Positions 1-7,438 of a DNA stretch of 64,000 nt are shown one piece after another. Each line of letters begins with the position of its first letter. The stretch's first letter is position 1. The notes under the pieces were generated by a model. The model did not search any database. It saw nothing but the letters and a program-made list of their open reading frames with translations, and was not told the origin of the DNA. Source of the DNA: JALZVT01 sp964634815 (GTDB lineage Bacteria > Pseudomonadota > Gammaproteobacteria > Pseudomonadales > Azotimanducaceae); assembly GCA_964634815.1 (NCBI GenBank), contig CAZWMD010000002.1, positions 138,069-202,068 of the forward strand, given 5' to 3'. Made by a program: the position numbers and the translations under genes.

Positions 1-574
1 GAAATACGGGCACCCAACCCACTACCGCCTGCGCCCAGGCGGCATATTGCAGCCCCCAGATCACCGCAAAAGAGCAGCACAATGACGCGATGCCCTCTGA
101 GTAGTTGCGCGCGGCCATTAACTGCCCAATCACTCGTCCAGACCGATTTTTGGCAACCCGACGCTTGCCCAGTGCCACTTCGGTGTCATAGATCATCGCG
201 AGATCTGCTCCCGATACCAGCGAATGGCCTACCGCAAGACAGATTTCAAACGCTGCAAGCCCCCAGAAACCATCCGCGACAACAAGCAAAGAATTACCGA
301 TCCCGTAGAACAGACTGCCAATCACCAACGTCAGCTTGCGCCCCAGAACATCAGCGAGATAACCCGACGGCACCTCGAGCAGCACAATCACAGCGGCAAA
401 AATAGCTTGCAGGCTCAGTATGGCGGCCATGTCGAGCCCCTTCGACTCCATAAAAGGCACCACAACCGGAATCACCACCATAAACGTCTGGAAGAAAGAC
501 AGGGCCAACACTCGCCTCGCATTCTTTTCAAGCGCGTTGATATCCCTATGCTCTGTTTGATTTAGCTCAGTCAT
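1..574 (-). CDS. MFS transporter, N-terminal part (runs off window start)
   Basis: Reading the minus strand from an ATG at 574 gives an open frame of about 191 residues that continues past the window edge. It begins MTELNQTEHRD and soon enters hydrophobic helices. A clear major-facilitator motif A (GYLADVLGRK) follows near residue 75, in the loop between helices 2 and 3. These features identify a 12-helix inner-membrane secondary carrier; the substrate cannot be told. Only roughly the first half is present. A Rho-independent terminator lies about 50 bases upstream of the start, so the gene is either separated from the preceding minus-strand unit or controlled by an attenuator-like leader. Plus-strand open frames over this stretch are shadows. 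Confidence 0.85.
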   Translation of the reverse strand, partial: MTELNQTEHRDINALEKNARRVLALSFFQTFMVVIPVVVPFMESKGLDMAAILSLQAIFAAVIVLLEVPSGYLADVLGRKLTLVIGSLFYGIGNSLLVVADGFWGLAAFEICLAVGHSLVSGADLAMIYDTEVALGKRRVAKNRSGRVIGQLMAARNYSEGIASLCCSFAVIWGLQYAAWAQAVVGWVPVF

Positions 575-624
575 TTCCTTTCACCCCTCTTCCGTTCTCG
601 CCCACCGATCCGATTTATCTGGTC

Positions 625-661
625 CAAAAAAAACCCCGAAGGCCTGTGGCGCTTCGGGGTT
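625..661 (-). terminator. Rho-independent terminator acting on minus-strand transcription
   Basis: A perfect 10-base stem (AACCCCGAAG at 632-641 with CTTCGGGGTT at 652-661) closes a 10-base loop. On the minus strand it is followed by a run of eight or nine U (625-633). It therefore ends a transcript arriving from the right, that is from 662-1022 where no conventional gene is seen, and lies just upstream of the MFS start. Confidence 0.85.
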
Positions 662-1022
662 CTTGTTGGGCACTAGGCCTGATTCAAACTATCCCGATTT
701 AACGCCTCTTTTGGTCGATACATGCATAAACACATCACCTTGCTTACCGTTACATGCGCCATTTGGCTTTGCTTCTTTCTTTGACACCAACGAACACAAC
801 CACTGGGCGCGGTGAGCTGCGCCCTCGATGTTCATCAGGTTTGTTGTGGCTAAGAAAGTCATTGACTTAAAAGAAGTCCGCTTCGTTGAGAGGGCGCGCA
901 TCATGCCTAGGCCGTGCTGGTCTGTCAATCGACCAACGCCTTCAAAATTGCATAAACTGTGCTGCATCTCTCGCTCCACCACCGAGCGAGAATAGAAACT
1001 GACAATTTTTGGGGAGCAGCAG
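662..1022 (-). other. 361-base region without a recognised gene; possible minus-strand small ORF or RNA
   Basis: No known gene is recognised. On the minus strand a 97-codon open frame (GTG at 982 to a stop at 689) is present. An internal ATG at 835 would give a 48-residue peptide beginning MNIEGAAHRAQWLC. No convincing ribosome binding site precedes either start. A hairpin with 6-base arms GGGCGC/GCGCCC sits at 805-824. The strong terminator at its left end points towards minus-strand transcription, so this may hold a small peptide, a non-coding RNA, a leader for the MFS gene or a dispersed repeat. The right end must also contain the plus-strand promoter of the dioxygenase gene at 1023. Confidence 0.4.
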
Positions 1023-2489
1023 ATGAATGTTGAACTACACCGCAGCTATGAATCACACCTACCCAAAGATGACGATCACCCATACCGAACCGGTCCCTGG
1101 AGACCACAGCACAAAGAATTCAACGCCTGGAATATGGACGTCACAGGAGAAATACCCCGTGATCTGAACGGCGTCTATCTGCGCAACACAGAAAATCCTC
1201 TATTTGAACCTATCAAGCGCTACCACCCCTTCGATGGCGATGCCATGTTGCACAGCATCAGTTTTGAAGACGGCGAAGCACGTTATGCAAATCGTTTTGT
1301 CCAAACCGATGCGTTTAAAAAGGAACAGGTTGAAAAGCGCAGCCTTTGGGCTGGAATCACGGAACACCCAAGCATCGCTCTTGCGGATCAGGGATGGGGT
1401 GCGCGCACGATGATGAAAGACAACGCCAGCACCGACGTCATTGTTCATGGCGGAAAAGCACTGGCGAGCTTCTATCAATGCGGAGAGCTGTATCAACTCC
1501 ATCCGCGCACGCTAAAACCAATGGGCAAGGCCAATTGGGGCGGTAAATTTCCTGGCGAGGGTGTCTCCGCCCACCCCAAGCTCGACGAGCATACCGGCGA
1601 ATTAATGTTTTTCAATTACGGACTCGAAGCACCCTACATGCACTATGGATTGGTGTCAGCGGCCGGCGAACTCGTGAATTACATCGACATACCTGTTGCC
1701 AGTCCACGTCTACCTCACGATATGGCATTCACGGAGAATTACGCTGTACTGAACGATCTACCCCTCTATTGGGACGTGAACTCGCTGGCTGAAGGACACT
1801 TTTCCAATCGATTTCACCGACACGAGCCCAGCCGTTTTGCGGTTGTGCCTCGACGAGGCAGCACCAGGGACATCATGTGGTTTGAGGCTGATCCAACCTT
1901 TGTGCTGCACTGGATAAACGCCTATGAGGAGGGCGATGAGGTTATCCTCGATGGGTTCTTTCAACACAATCCAACCGCGAGGGGCGTGGAGCGGGCCACA
2001 GGCAACATGAAGGGGTTTGAAACTCTGGATATGAATGTGCTGCAAGCACGAGCTCATCGCTGGAGATTCAATCTGCAAACCGGCGCCACTCGAGAAGAAT
2101 CACTCAGTGACAATTGTGCCGAATTTCCCATGATCAATGGCAGATACGCAGGCCGCAAACACCGTTACAGCTACAACGCACGGTGCGCCCAGGGTCTGTT
2201 CGCGTTTGATGGTTTGATTAAACACTGCCTTGAAACTGGCCACGAAGAGCTGGTTGAGATGCCGCCAGGGGTCTTTCTAAGCGAAACGGTGATGGCACCG
2301 CGGGATGGCTCGACAGCCGAAGATGATGGCTACCTGGTGACCTTCACGATGGATGTAAACAACAACTGTTCAGACTGTCTGATTCTGGATGCCAGCAACC
2401 CACGCTCTGAGCCCATTGCGCGAATAAGGCTTCCGGAGCGCATCGCCAGCGGCACACACTCAACCTGGACCCCGCTAGGGGATCTGTGA
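1023..2489 (+). CDS. Carotenoid cleavage dioxygenase family protein (RPE65/lignostilbene type)
   Basis: A non-haem iron oxygenase of the carotenoid oxygenase family, which splits a C=C bond in carotenoids, retinoids or stilbene-type phenylpropenes. The 488 residues are full length for the family. The four iron-binding histidines are recognisable: H184 (SAHPK), H232 (LPHDM), H296 (VLHWI) and H479 near the C-terminus (GTHST). The N-terminal LNGVYLRNTENP and HPFDGDAMLH segments are also family hallmarks. No signal peptide is seen, so it is cytoplasmic. A GGGGAG ribosome site precedes the ATG. The 3' end overlaps the convergent acetyltransferase gene by 15 bases. The exact substrate is not shown; neighbours do not include carotenoid biosynthesis genes. 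Confidence 0.92.
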   Translation: MNVELHRSYESHLPKDDDHPYRTGPWRPQHKEFNAWNMDVTGEIPRDLNGVYLRNTENPLFEPIKRYHPFDGDAMLHSISFEDGEARYANRFVQTDAFKKEQVEKRSLWAGITEHPSIALADQGWGARTMMKDNASTDVIVHGGKALASFYQCGELYQLHPRTLKPMGKANWGGKFPGEGVSAHPKLDEHTGELMFFNYGLEAPYMHYGLVSAAGELVNYIDIPVASPRLPHDMAFTENYAVLNDLPLYWDVNSLAEGHFSNRFHRHEPSRFAVVPRRGSTRDIMWFEADPTFVLHWINAYEEGDEVILDGFFQHNPTARGVERATGNMKGFETLDMNVLQARAHRWRFNLQTGATREESLSDNCAEFPMINGRYAGRKHRYSYNARCAQGLFAFDGLIKHCLETGHEELVEMPPGVFLSETVMAPRDGSTAEDDGYLVTFTMDVNNNCSDCLILDASNPRSEPIARIRLPERIASGTHSTWTPLGDL

Positions 2490-3053
2490 GGCCAGCCGAT
2501 ACACAAAGGTGCTGTCACCATCGTCTTCAAGCAGGACGGATGCAAAACGGAAACCACCCCTCACCAGCACCCGCTGCGAAGCCAGGTGCTCCGCCGCCAC
2601 CGTTGCCATCAAGGCATTTTTTCCGAGAGCATTCCGGGCATGGTCCAGCAACCCCCCGAGAGCTTCGCTCGCAAGCCCGTGGCCCCATCTGGGCCGGGCA
2701 AAGGCATACTTGACCTCAGTATCCGTTTGCCCTCCGGGGTGTACCAGGCCACAGAAACCAATGGTGTGTGACGAACCTCGATCATCGAGGGCAAACATCC
2801 CATAACCGCGTGACTCATAGTTTGCTGCGGTGACTCGAAGCCATTGCTCGCATTCGTCAAACTCAATCGGCTGCCCATCTCCCACCCAGCGACTGCCTTC
2901 AGGATCACCATAGACTTCAAATAGCGCCTTGGCGTCTGTCTCACGAAAGCGCCGACATCTCAGGCGCTGGGTCTCAAAGACTGTCGCACCCGTTAGCGAA
3001 TCCAAGCTGTTACTCACGCCCTTACTCACGCCCTTACTCTGGGCTGTTAGCAT
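2475..3053 (-). CDS. GNAT family N-acetyltransferase (RimJ/RimL-like)
   Basis: The 192-residue protein matches the GNAT acetyltransferase_3 pattern: FETQRLRCRRFRETDAKALF near residue 27, then GFCGLVHPGG, a strand with the acetyl-CoA loop region (FARPRWGHGLASEAL) and NALMATVAAEHLASQRVLVRGGF. Such enzymes transfer acetyl from acetyl-CoA to an amino group of a protein N-terminus or small molecule; the acceptor is unknown. The first 20 residues carry a short duplication (SKGVSKGVS) coded by a 12-base tandem repeat. The true start could lie inside or after it, since no good ribosome site is seen before the ATG at 3053. It is convergent with, and overlaps by 15 bases, the dioxygenase gene. Confidence 0.85.
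   Translation of the reverse strand: MLTAQSKGVSKGVSNSLDSLTGATVFETQRLRCRRFRETDAKALFEVYGDPEGSRWVGDGQPIEFDECEQWLRVTAANYESRGYGMFALDDRGSSHTIGFCGLVHPGGQTDTEVKYAFARPRWGHGLASEALGGLLDHARNALGKNALMATVAAEHLASQRVLVRGGFRFASVLLEDDGDSTFVYRLASQIP
3010..3039. repeat. 12-base tandem repeat in the 5' end of the acetyltransferase gene
   Basis: TTACTCACGCCC occurs twice in direct succession (3010-3021 and 3022-3033), followed by a half copy TTACTC (3034-3039). It is in frame with the GNAT gene and codes for repeated K-G-V-S. A copy-number change would lengthen or shorten the N-terminus without shifting the frame. Confidence 0.8.
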
Positions 3054-3079
3054 AGCCAGTAAACCAAGAGGACACTATC

Positions 3080-4252
3080 ATGCCCAGCATTGAGTATGAC
3101 TTCGGCACCGGGCGCTCAGATCCGGCGACCTTTCCGGTAGAAGCGCTGCAGGCGGCGGCAGTTAAGGTTATCGAGACTGAGCGAGAGTTGCTCACCAATT
3201 ACCCAGGATCGCTCGGCTACGAGCCGCTGAGAATTGCCATGGCAAAGCGGGAGAGCGACCGCGAGGGTGTCAACGTCGATGCAGATCACATTGCCCTGAC
3301 CAATGGATCAATGCAGGCAGTCACTTTGGTTGCAGAAGCACTCACCGACCCAGGTGATACGGTGATCACCGAAGAGTTTACCTATCCCGGCACGCTGTCC
3401 GCCTATCGTTCGCTGAAACTCGACATTCATGGCGTTGGCATGGATGAAAGTGGCATGCGTATGGATTTGTTGAAATCAAAGCTCGAGCAGCTAAGAGAAA
3501 ACGAGCGCCTGCCAAAATTCTTATATGTGCTTACCAACTATCAAAACCCGGGTGGTACGGTTATGCCGTTATCGCGCCGCGAAGAACTGATTAGGATAAG
3601 CCAGGAATTCAACGTGCCGGTGGTAGAAGACAATTGTTACGGCGATGTTCACTACGAGGGTGAGGTTCCTCCGGCTCTGTTTGCCCTGGATCAAGACAAC
3701 ACCAATCATATTTATCTGGGTTCACTATCAAAGATTCTGGCTCCAGGCTTGAGACTGGGTTATCTGATGGCAAAACCACCCATGCTTGAGACGTTGCTCG
3801 CCAGACGTCACGATGCCGGCCCCAATACACTGGCAGCTGCGATTGCAGCTGAGTTTTACCAGGACGGAATCACAGAACACTGCGCCGTAAGCAACCCGCC
3901 GCTACACGCCAAACTGCAAAAACTAACCACTGCACTCACAGCAGAACTGGATGACTTGTGTAAATGGTCAAACCCGCCAGGTGGGTTGTTTTTGTGGCTG
4001 AGATTCCCTGAGGATGTCGATCAGAAGAAACTGTGGTTACTCGCGGAAGAGGCCGGGGTGAAGTACTTGCCAGGGATTTCATTTCACTACAAACAGGGTA
4101 AGGCGCCGTTTCTGAGGCTGGCTTTCGGCCACCTTACCCAGGAAACCATTGAGGCTGGTGTGCCAGTTCTCGCTGATTGCATCAAGCGCGCCCGGACGTC
4201 CAACGAGTCGCCGATTTATCCGCCTAACTGGCTTGAATTTGAATCACTTTGA
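3080..4252 (+). CDS. PLP-dependent aminotransferase, class I/II (2-aminoadipate/MocR-like fold)
   Basis: A 390-residue fold-type I aminotransferase resembling the catalytic part of MocR regulators and LysN/AAT-like enzymes, but without a helix-turn-helix domain. The PLP residues are visible: TNGSMQAV (phosphate-binding turn, about 74-81), NYQNPGG (about 153-159), VVEDNCYGD with the PLP-nitrogen aspartate D184, the Schiff-base lysine K218 in SLSKILAPGLRLG, and a C-terminal arginine in FLRLAFG. It transfers an amino group from an amino acid to a 2-oxo acid; the substrate is not evident. It starts 27 bases after the divergent acetyltransferase start and has an AGAGGAC ribosome site, so both may be driven from a short shared promoter region. 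Confidence 0.9.
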   Translation: MPSIEYDFGTGRSDPATFPVEALQAAAVKVIETERELLTNYPGSLGYEPLRIAMAKRESDREGVNVDADHIALTNGSMQAVTLVAEALTDPGDTVITEEFTYPGTLSAYRSLKLDIHGVGMDESGMRMDLLKSKLEQLRENERLPKFLYVLTNYQNPGGTVMPLSRREELIRISQEFNVPVVEDNCYGDVHYEGEVPPALFALDQDNTNHIYLGSLSKILAPGLRLGYLMAKPPMLETLLARRHDAGPNTLAAAIAAEFYQDGITEHCAVSNPPLHAKLQKLTTALTAELDDLCKWSNPPGGLFLWLRFPEDVDQKKLWLLAEEAGVKYLPGISFHYKQGKAPFLRLAFGHLTQETIEAGVPVLADCIKRARTSNESPIYPPNWLEFESL

Positions 4253-4262
4253 GCGATCGCCT

Positions 4263-4763
4263 TCAAAACTGTGTTTCAGAATTTTGGTAATACCGTTTAT
4301 GCCAGATTCCTTCGCCAGCTTCGTTCTCAACCGGCATTCGCCAGTTGCGCACAGTACTATCAGCAAGTGTTACGCGGTATAGACCCCGGGGTTCATCAAT
4401 GGTGTTGTCGACATAGGCATTACCCGCCTCCTCGCCCACATACTTAACGGCAATATCGCGGTACATTGATCGCCACTTATCGTCATTGCCGACGTCGTGA
4501 ACAAGCTCAGCCTCACCATCAATCAGCACCTTTCGATAAGGAGAGGGTTGTTCGTCTATGCACAGGGACACTCTGGCATCGCGCCGCAGGCAGCTAAACC
4601 ATTCTGACTTCTGCCGCGGCGTAAACCAGATTGCGGCTTCGAAGTGCAGGAACCAAATAGGAGTGACCAGTGGGGAGCCGTCATCACGGACTACCGCAAT
4701 GCGCATCAATATGCCTCGCTCATCAAGAAATGCGGATTGCTCCGTAAGACTCATCTTAGGCAT
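4263..4763 (-). CDS. Pyridoxamine 5'-phosphate oxidase-like (PPOX/FMN-binding split barrel) protein
   Basis: A 166-residue split-barrel flavoprotein. It shows the familiar N-terminal half: RIAVVRDDGSPLVTPIWFLH, then IWFTPRQKSEWFSCLRRDARVSLCID, followed by a strand block RKVLIDGEAELV. This group includes PNP oxidase-like enzymes and F420- or FMN-dependent reductases; sequence alone does not show which cofactor is used. It ends 10 bases from the convergent aminotransferase stop and is separated from the desaturase gene upstream on the same strand by about 40 bases, so they may be co-transcribed. The presence of five LLM-family oxidoreductases in the window makes a deazaflavin role conceivable but unproven. 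Confidence 0.8.
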   Translation of the reverse strand: MPKMSLTEQSAFLDERGILMRIAVVRDDGSPLVTPIWFLHFEAAIWFTPRQKSEWFSCLRRDARVSLCIDEQPSPYRKVLIDGEAELVHDVGNDDKWRSMYRDIAVKYVGEEAGNAYVDNTIDEPRGLYRVTLADSTVRNWRMPVENEAGEGIWHKRYYQNSETQF

Positions 4764-4803
4764 TTGCCAGCCCTTTTTTCACTTCAGTCATTCGCCTCAG
4801 CAA

Positions 4804-5838
4804 TTACCTCACCGCCACGGCAAGAAGTGCTGCGTAACCGGGTTTGATTTCCATTCTATCGCCGTAACCCTTATCGAGAAGCAATTGGTGCGCCGTAGCC
4901 AGTCGATAGCAGGGCGCGCTCACCAACAGGTGATGTTCGAGGTGATAGTTCACAAAATACGGTGCAATCAACGCACGCTCCCAAAAACTTGCCAATACCG
5001 TTCGAGTGTTACGCAGTCGGTCGTTGTTATCGGGCACAACCGCATGCTCACCGATGTTGCGAAGCCGTGTGATAAAACGTTCCCAGGTAAACGCTGGAAT
5101 CACCCACAGTAAAAAGTAGAGGTACCCTACCCCCGCCAGAGCGAAGCCGGCAAACAGCCCAAGGTTGATTAACAGATTGGGGCCAAATCTATGCCAAAAG
5201 CCAGAACCACTGGCTCCCATACCCGGGCCAGCGGAAATATCATGTTGTGTTTTGCCGCGTGAAATGGCGGCTCGAACCAGGGCGCCGTACTGCTTCACGC
5301 CGGTCTGCCCAGAGAGGTCGCGCCACAATTTGCGTCGGAAACTCGCCCTGGTAATCGGAAATTTTGCAGACAGGTGCAAATCGGGATCGTTTTCTTGCTG
5401 GGTAAATCGATGATGATCGAGATGATACCGCCGGTATCCAACTACAGAACCGCCAAATAATGGCCGATTCAGCAGCCACTCCGACATCCAGTCATTCAGC
5501 GTCTTGTTAGGGTGCAGAGTGAAATGGGCGCCATCGTGATTGAGAATAGCGAGTCCCAGCTGCCTGGCACCTATAAGCGCCATGCAGACAACAACTACGC
5601 CAATTTTCAGCCACAGTGGCGCTCCTGATCCAAGAACAAAATAGCAGACCGTCCAGATCGCCAGGATAGTCGCCCAGCAATGCAGCACCAGAAGCGGACC
5701 GCGCCAGGCATTGGGTTCGATCAGTGCCTTGATCTCCTCACGCGTGAAGAAATCACTCGCGCGCTGGACCGATCCATCAGACTTTTGACTGTAGTTTGCG
5801 TTCTGTGCCGCCGGGTCTGGGGTAATTTGATTGTCCAT
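4804..5838 (-). CDS. Membrane fatty acid desaturase family protein
   Basis: A 344-residue integral membrane di-iron desaturase/hydroxylase. All three histidine boxes are present: HDGAH at 101-105, HLDHH at 139-143 and HLEHH at 299-303. Hydrophobic pairs lie at about 50-95 and 220-250. Such enzymes introduce a double bond (or hydroxyl) into acyl lipids, using O2 and electrons from ferredoxin or a similar carrier. The substrate could be a fatty acyl lipid, a carotenoid or another hydrocarbon; the box spacing fits the general FA_desaturase group. A 10-base perfect inverted repeat sits directly before the start codon, with the right-hand mRNA arm next to the AAGG ribosome site, suggesting post-transcriptional or operator control. 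The gene is divergent from the MFS gene at 6001. Confidence 0.9.
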   Translation of the reverse strand: MDNQITPDPAAQNANYSQKSDGSVQRASDFFTREEIKALIEPNAWRGPLLVLHCWATILAIWTVCYFVLGSGAPLWLKIGVVVVCMALIGARQLGLAILNHDGAHFTLHPNKTLNDWMSEWLLNRPLFGGSVVGYRRYHLDHHRFTQQENDPDLHLSAKFPITRASFRRKLWRDLSGQTGVKQYGALVRAAISRGKTQHDISAGPGMGASGSGFWHRFGPNLLINLGLFAGFALAGVGYLYFLLWVIPAFTWERFITRLRNIGEHAVVPDNNDRLRNTRTVLASFWERALIAPYFVNYHLEHHLLVSAPCYRLATAHQLLLDKGYGDRMEIKPGYAALLAVAVR

Positions 5839-5842
5839 GCCT

Positions 5843-5897
5843 TATTTAGCCCGACAATGCCCTTCTCTCGCAAGGTTCAGCCAGATAGGGCTAAATA
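5843..5897 (-). promoter_or_regulatory. Inverted repeat in the leader of the desaturase gene
   Basis: TATTTAGCCC (5843-5852) and GGGCTAAATA (5888-5897) are perfect 10-base complements separated by 35 bases. In the desaturase mRNA the downstream arm ends only four bases before the AUG and abuts the ribosome site. It could fold to hide the start, or be two half-sites for a regulator controlling the divergent desaturase and MFS genes. Confidence 0.6.
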
Positions 5898-6000
5898 GGC
5901 CCCCGTTTCCTTTGAGTTCACTAGGAGTTACCCAAACCATGGTGCATAACCGCCAGACCCAGGGCGCCAGCACCACTCGCTCGAGCCCTGGCGGCGTACC

Positions 6001-7284
6001 ATGGCGGGCACAATGACGCCTGAGGAAAATCGCGCTGAGCGCCGCTACCAGATTCAGGTACAGCGCAATCTGACTCGCAACTATACGGCTTTACTTGCAC
6101 ACGGCATGCTCGGTCAAACCGGGTTCAGACTCGTGAACGCGCCCACGTTCATGCCGGCCTATTTGATGCTTCTGTCAAATGGCAGCGAATTTATAGTGGG
6201 ACTTGGTTTATCGCTGCAAGCACTGGGCATGACCTTAACTCCTTTTCTGGCGGCAAATCTGATTGCCCATCGACCACGAGTGCTGCCCGTTGGATTTGTT
6301 TCTGGCGGACTGATGCGGAGTACCGTATTGATGATTGCGCTGTGCGGGTTTTTCCTCGAAGGACAGGCCGCGCTCGTTGGTGTGCTTATCTCGCTTACTC
6401 TGCTTGGCGTATTCTCTGGAATGCAGGGCGTCATATTTAACTTTCTGAACTCCAAGATCATCCCGGTCTCAAAACGCGGGCGCTTAACGGGTTTACGGAA
6501 CTTCCTGGCGGGTATTGTCTCCGCAGTAGTAGCCTGGATCAGCGGCAGCTGGCTATTAGGCAGCTCCCCTGATGCTATTGGCTATTCCTGGACGTTTCTA
6601 ATCGGCTTTGTGTTAACCAGCATGGGACTGCTCATGCTGATCGCCGTCCGCGAACCAGAACCTCCCGAGGTAATGGCAAAACGGCCGCTGGGTGAAAGTC
6701 TGCGCGACGTGCCGGCGCTATTGCGCGCCGACCCGGCGTTCACCCGCTATTTCATTGCCCGGGCCATCGCAACTATGGGGCGAATGGCCATGCCGTTCTA
6801 CATTCTGTATGCCGGTTTGTCGATCGGCCTGGACGGACCCACACTCGGAATTCTAACTTTTGTCTACACCATCGCTTCTACGGTATCCAATCTGATCTGG
6901 GGAGCCATCGCCGACCGAAGAGGGTTCCGCTTCACGTTCTTGCTCTCCATGATTCTGTGGATTGCCGCAACCGGGCTTCTTATGCTGGCCGATGGCTTGC
7001 TGGTTGCAGTTGTTGTGTTCACCGGAATTGGCGCCGCGGTACAGGGTTTTCAAAACTCTTCCCAAAACCTGACCCTGGAATTTGGCCAGCGGACAGATTT
7101 GCCGGCACGAATTGCCGTTGCGAATACTGCATCAGAGCTCGCGGGCACAATAGGCCCCTTACTGGGCGGTATGCTCGCCGCAACCCTGGGTTACGAGTGG
7201 GTGTTTGTGACCTCTGTTGCTTTCTTGCTGGTTGGCGGTTTGACAGTTTACCGGCACGTACCTGAACCACGTTTCAGTCAATAG
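6001..7284 (+). CDS. MFS transporter
   Basis: A roughly 425-residue polytopic inner-membrane protein with about 12 hydrophobic helices, a charged N-terminus and the two-halves layout of the major facilitator superfamily. The central loop (REPEPPEVMAKRPLGESLRDV, about 220-240) divides the halves, and IWGAIADRRGFRF near 300 is a motif-A-like loop in the second half. The substrate is unknown. Two in-frame ATGs are possible (6001 and 6013); the second gives MTPEENRAERRYQ and neither has a strong ribosome site. It is divergent from the desaturase and is followed by a non-coding stretch before the CAP-domain gene. Confidence 0.88.
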   Translation: MAGTMTPEENRAERRYQIQVQRNLTRNYTALLAHGMLGQTGFRLVNAPTFMPAYLMLLSNGSEFIVGLGLSLQALGMTLTPFLAANLIAHRPRVLPVGFVSGGLMRSTVLMIALCGFFLEGQAALVGVLISLTLLGVFSGMQGVIFNFLNSKIIPVSKRGRLTGLRNFLAGIVSAVVAWISGSWLLGSSPDAIGYSWTFLIGFVLTSMGLLMLIAVREPEPPEVMAKRPLGESLRDVPALLRADPAFTRYFIARAIATMGRMAMPFYILYAGLSIGLDGPTLGILTFVYTIASTVSNLIWGAIADRRGFRFTFLLSMILWIAATGLLMLADGLLVAVVVFTGIGAAVQGFQNSSQNLTLEFGQRTDLPARIAVANTASELAGTIGPLLGGMLAATLGYEWVFVTSVAFLLVGGLTVYRHVPEPRFSQ

Positions 7285-7438
7285 CTCAGGTTAGCCGTGC
7301 TCGGCGGCAACACAATGAGACCTCATAGCCAGTCCTTTGGCGGCCTTTGCGCCAAAATACACTACTTTACAAATGACCAATCGACGCCGGCGATTTGCAG
7401 CGTTCCGGTACCGAGACGTGAGATATCGAACAATAGCC

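Noticed and set aside
82..565. Plus-strand open frames over the first 600 bases
   Set aside because: They lie opposite an MFS coding frame with a clear motif A on the minus strand and encode low-complexity, non-homologous peptides.
662..760. A tRNA-like stretch on the minus strand (GTTTGAATC followed by a CCAACA-like end)
   Set aside because: No matching 5' acceptor arm or anticodon stem could be found within 75-90 bases upstream, so a cloverleaf cannot be drawn.
662..1022. An integron attC or cassette site suggested by TTAACGCCTC near 709
   Set aside because: No complementary partner core site, no integrase and no cassette array are seen.
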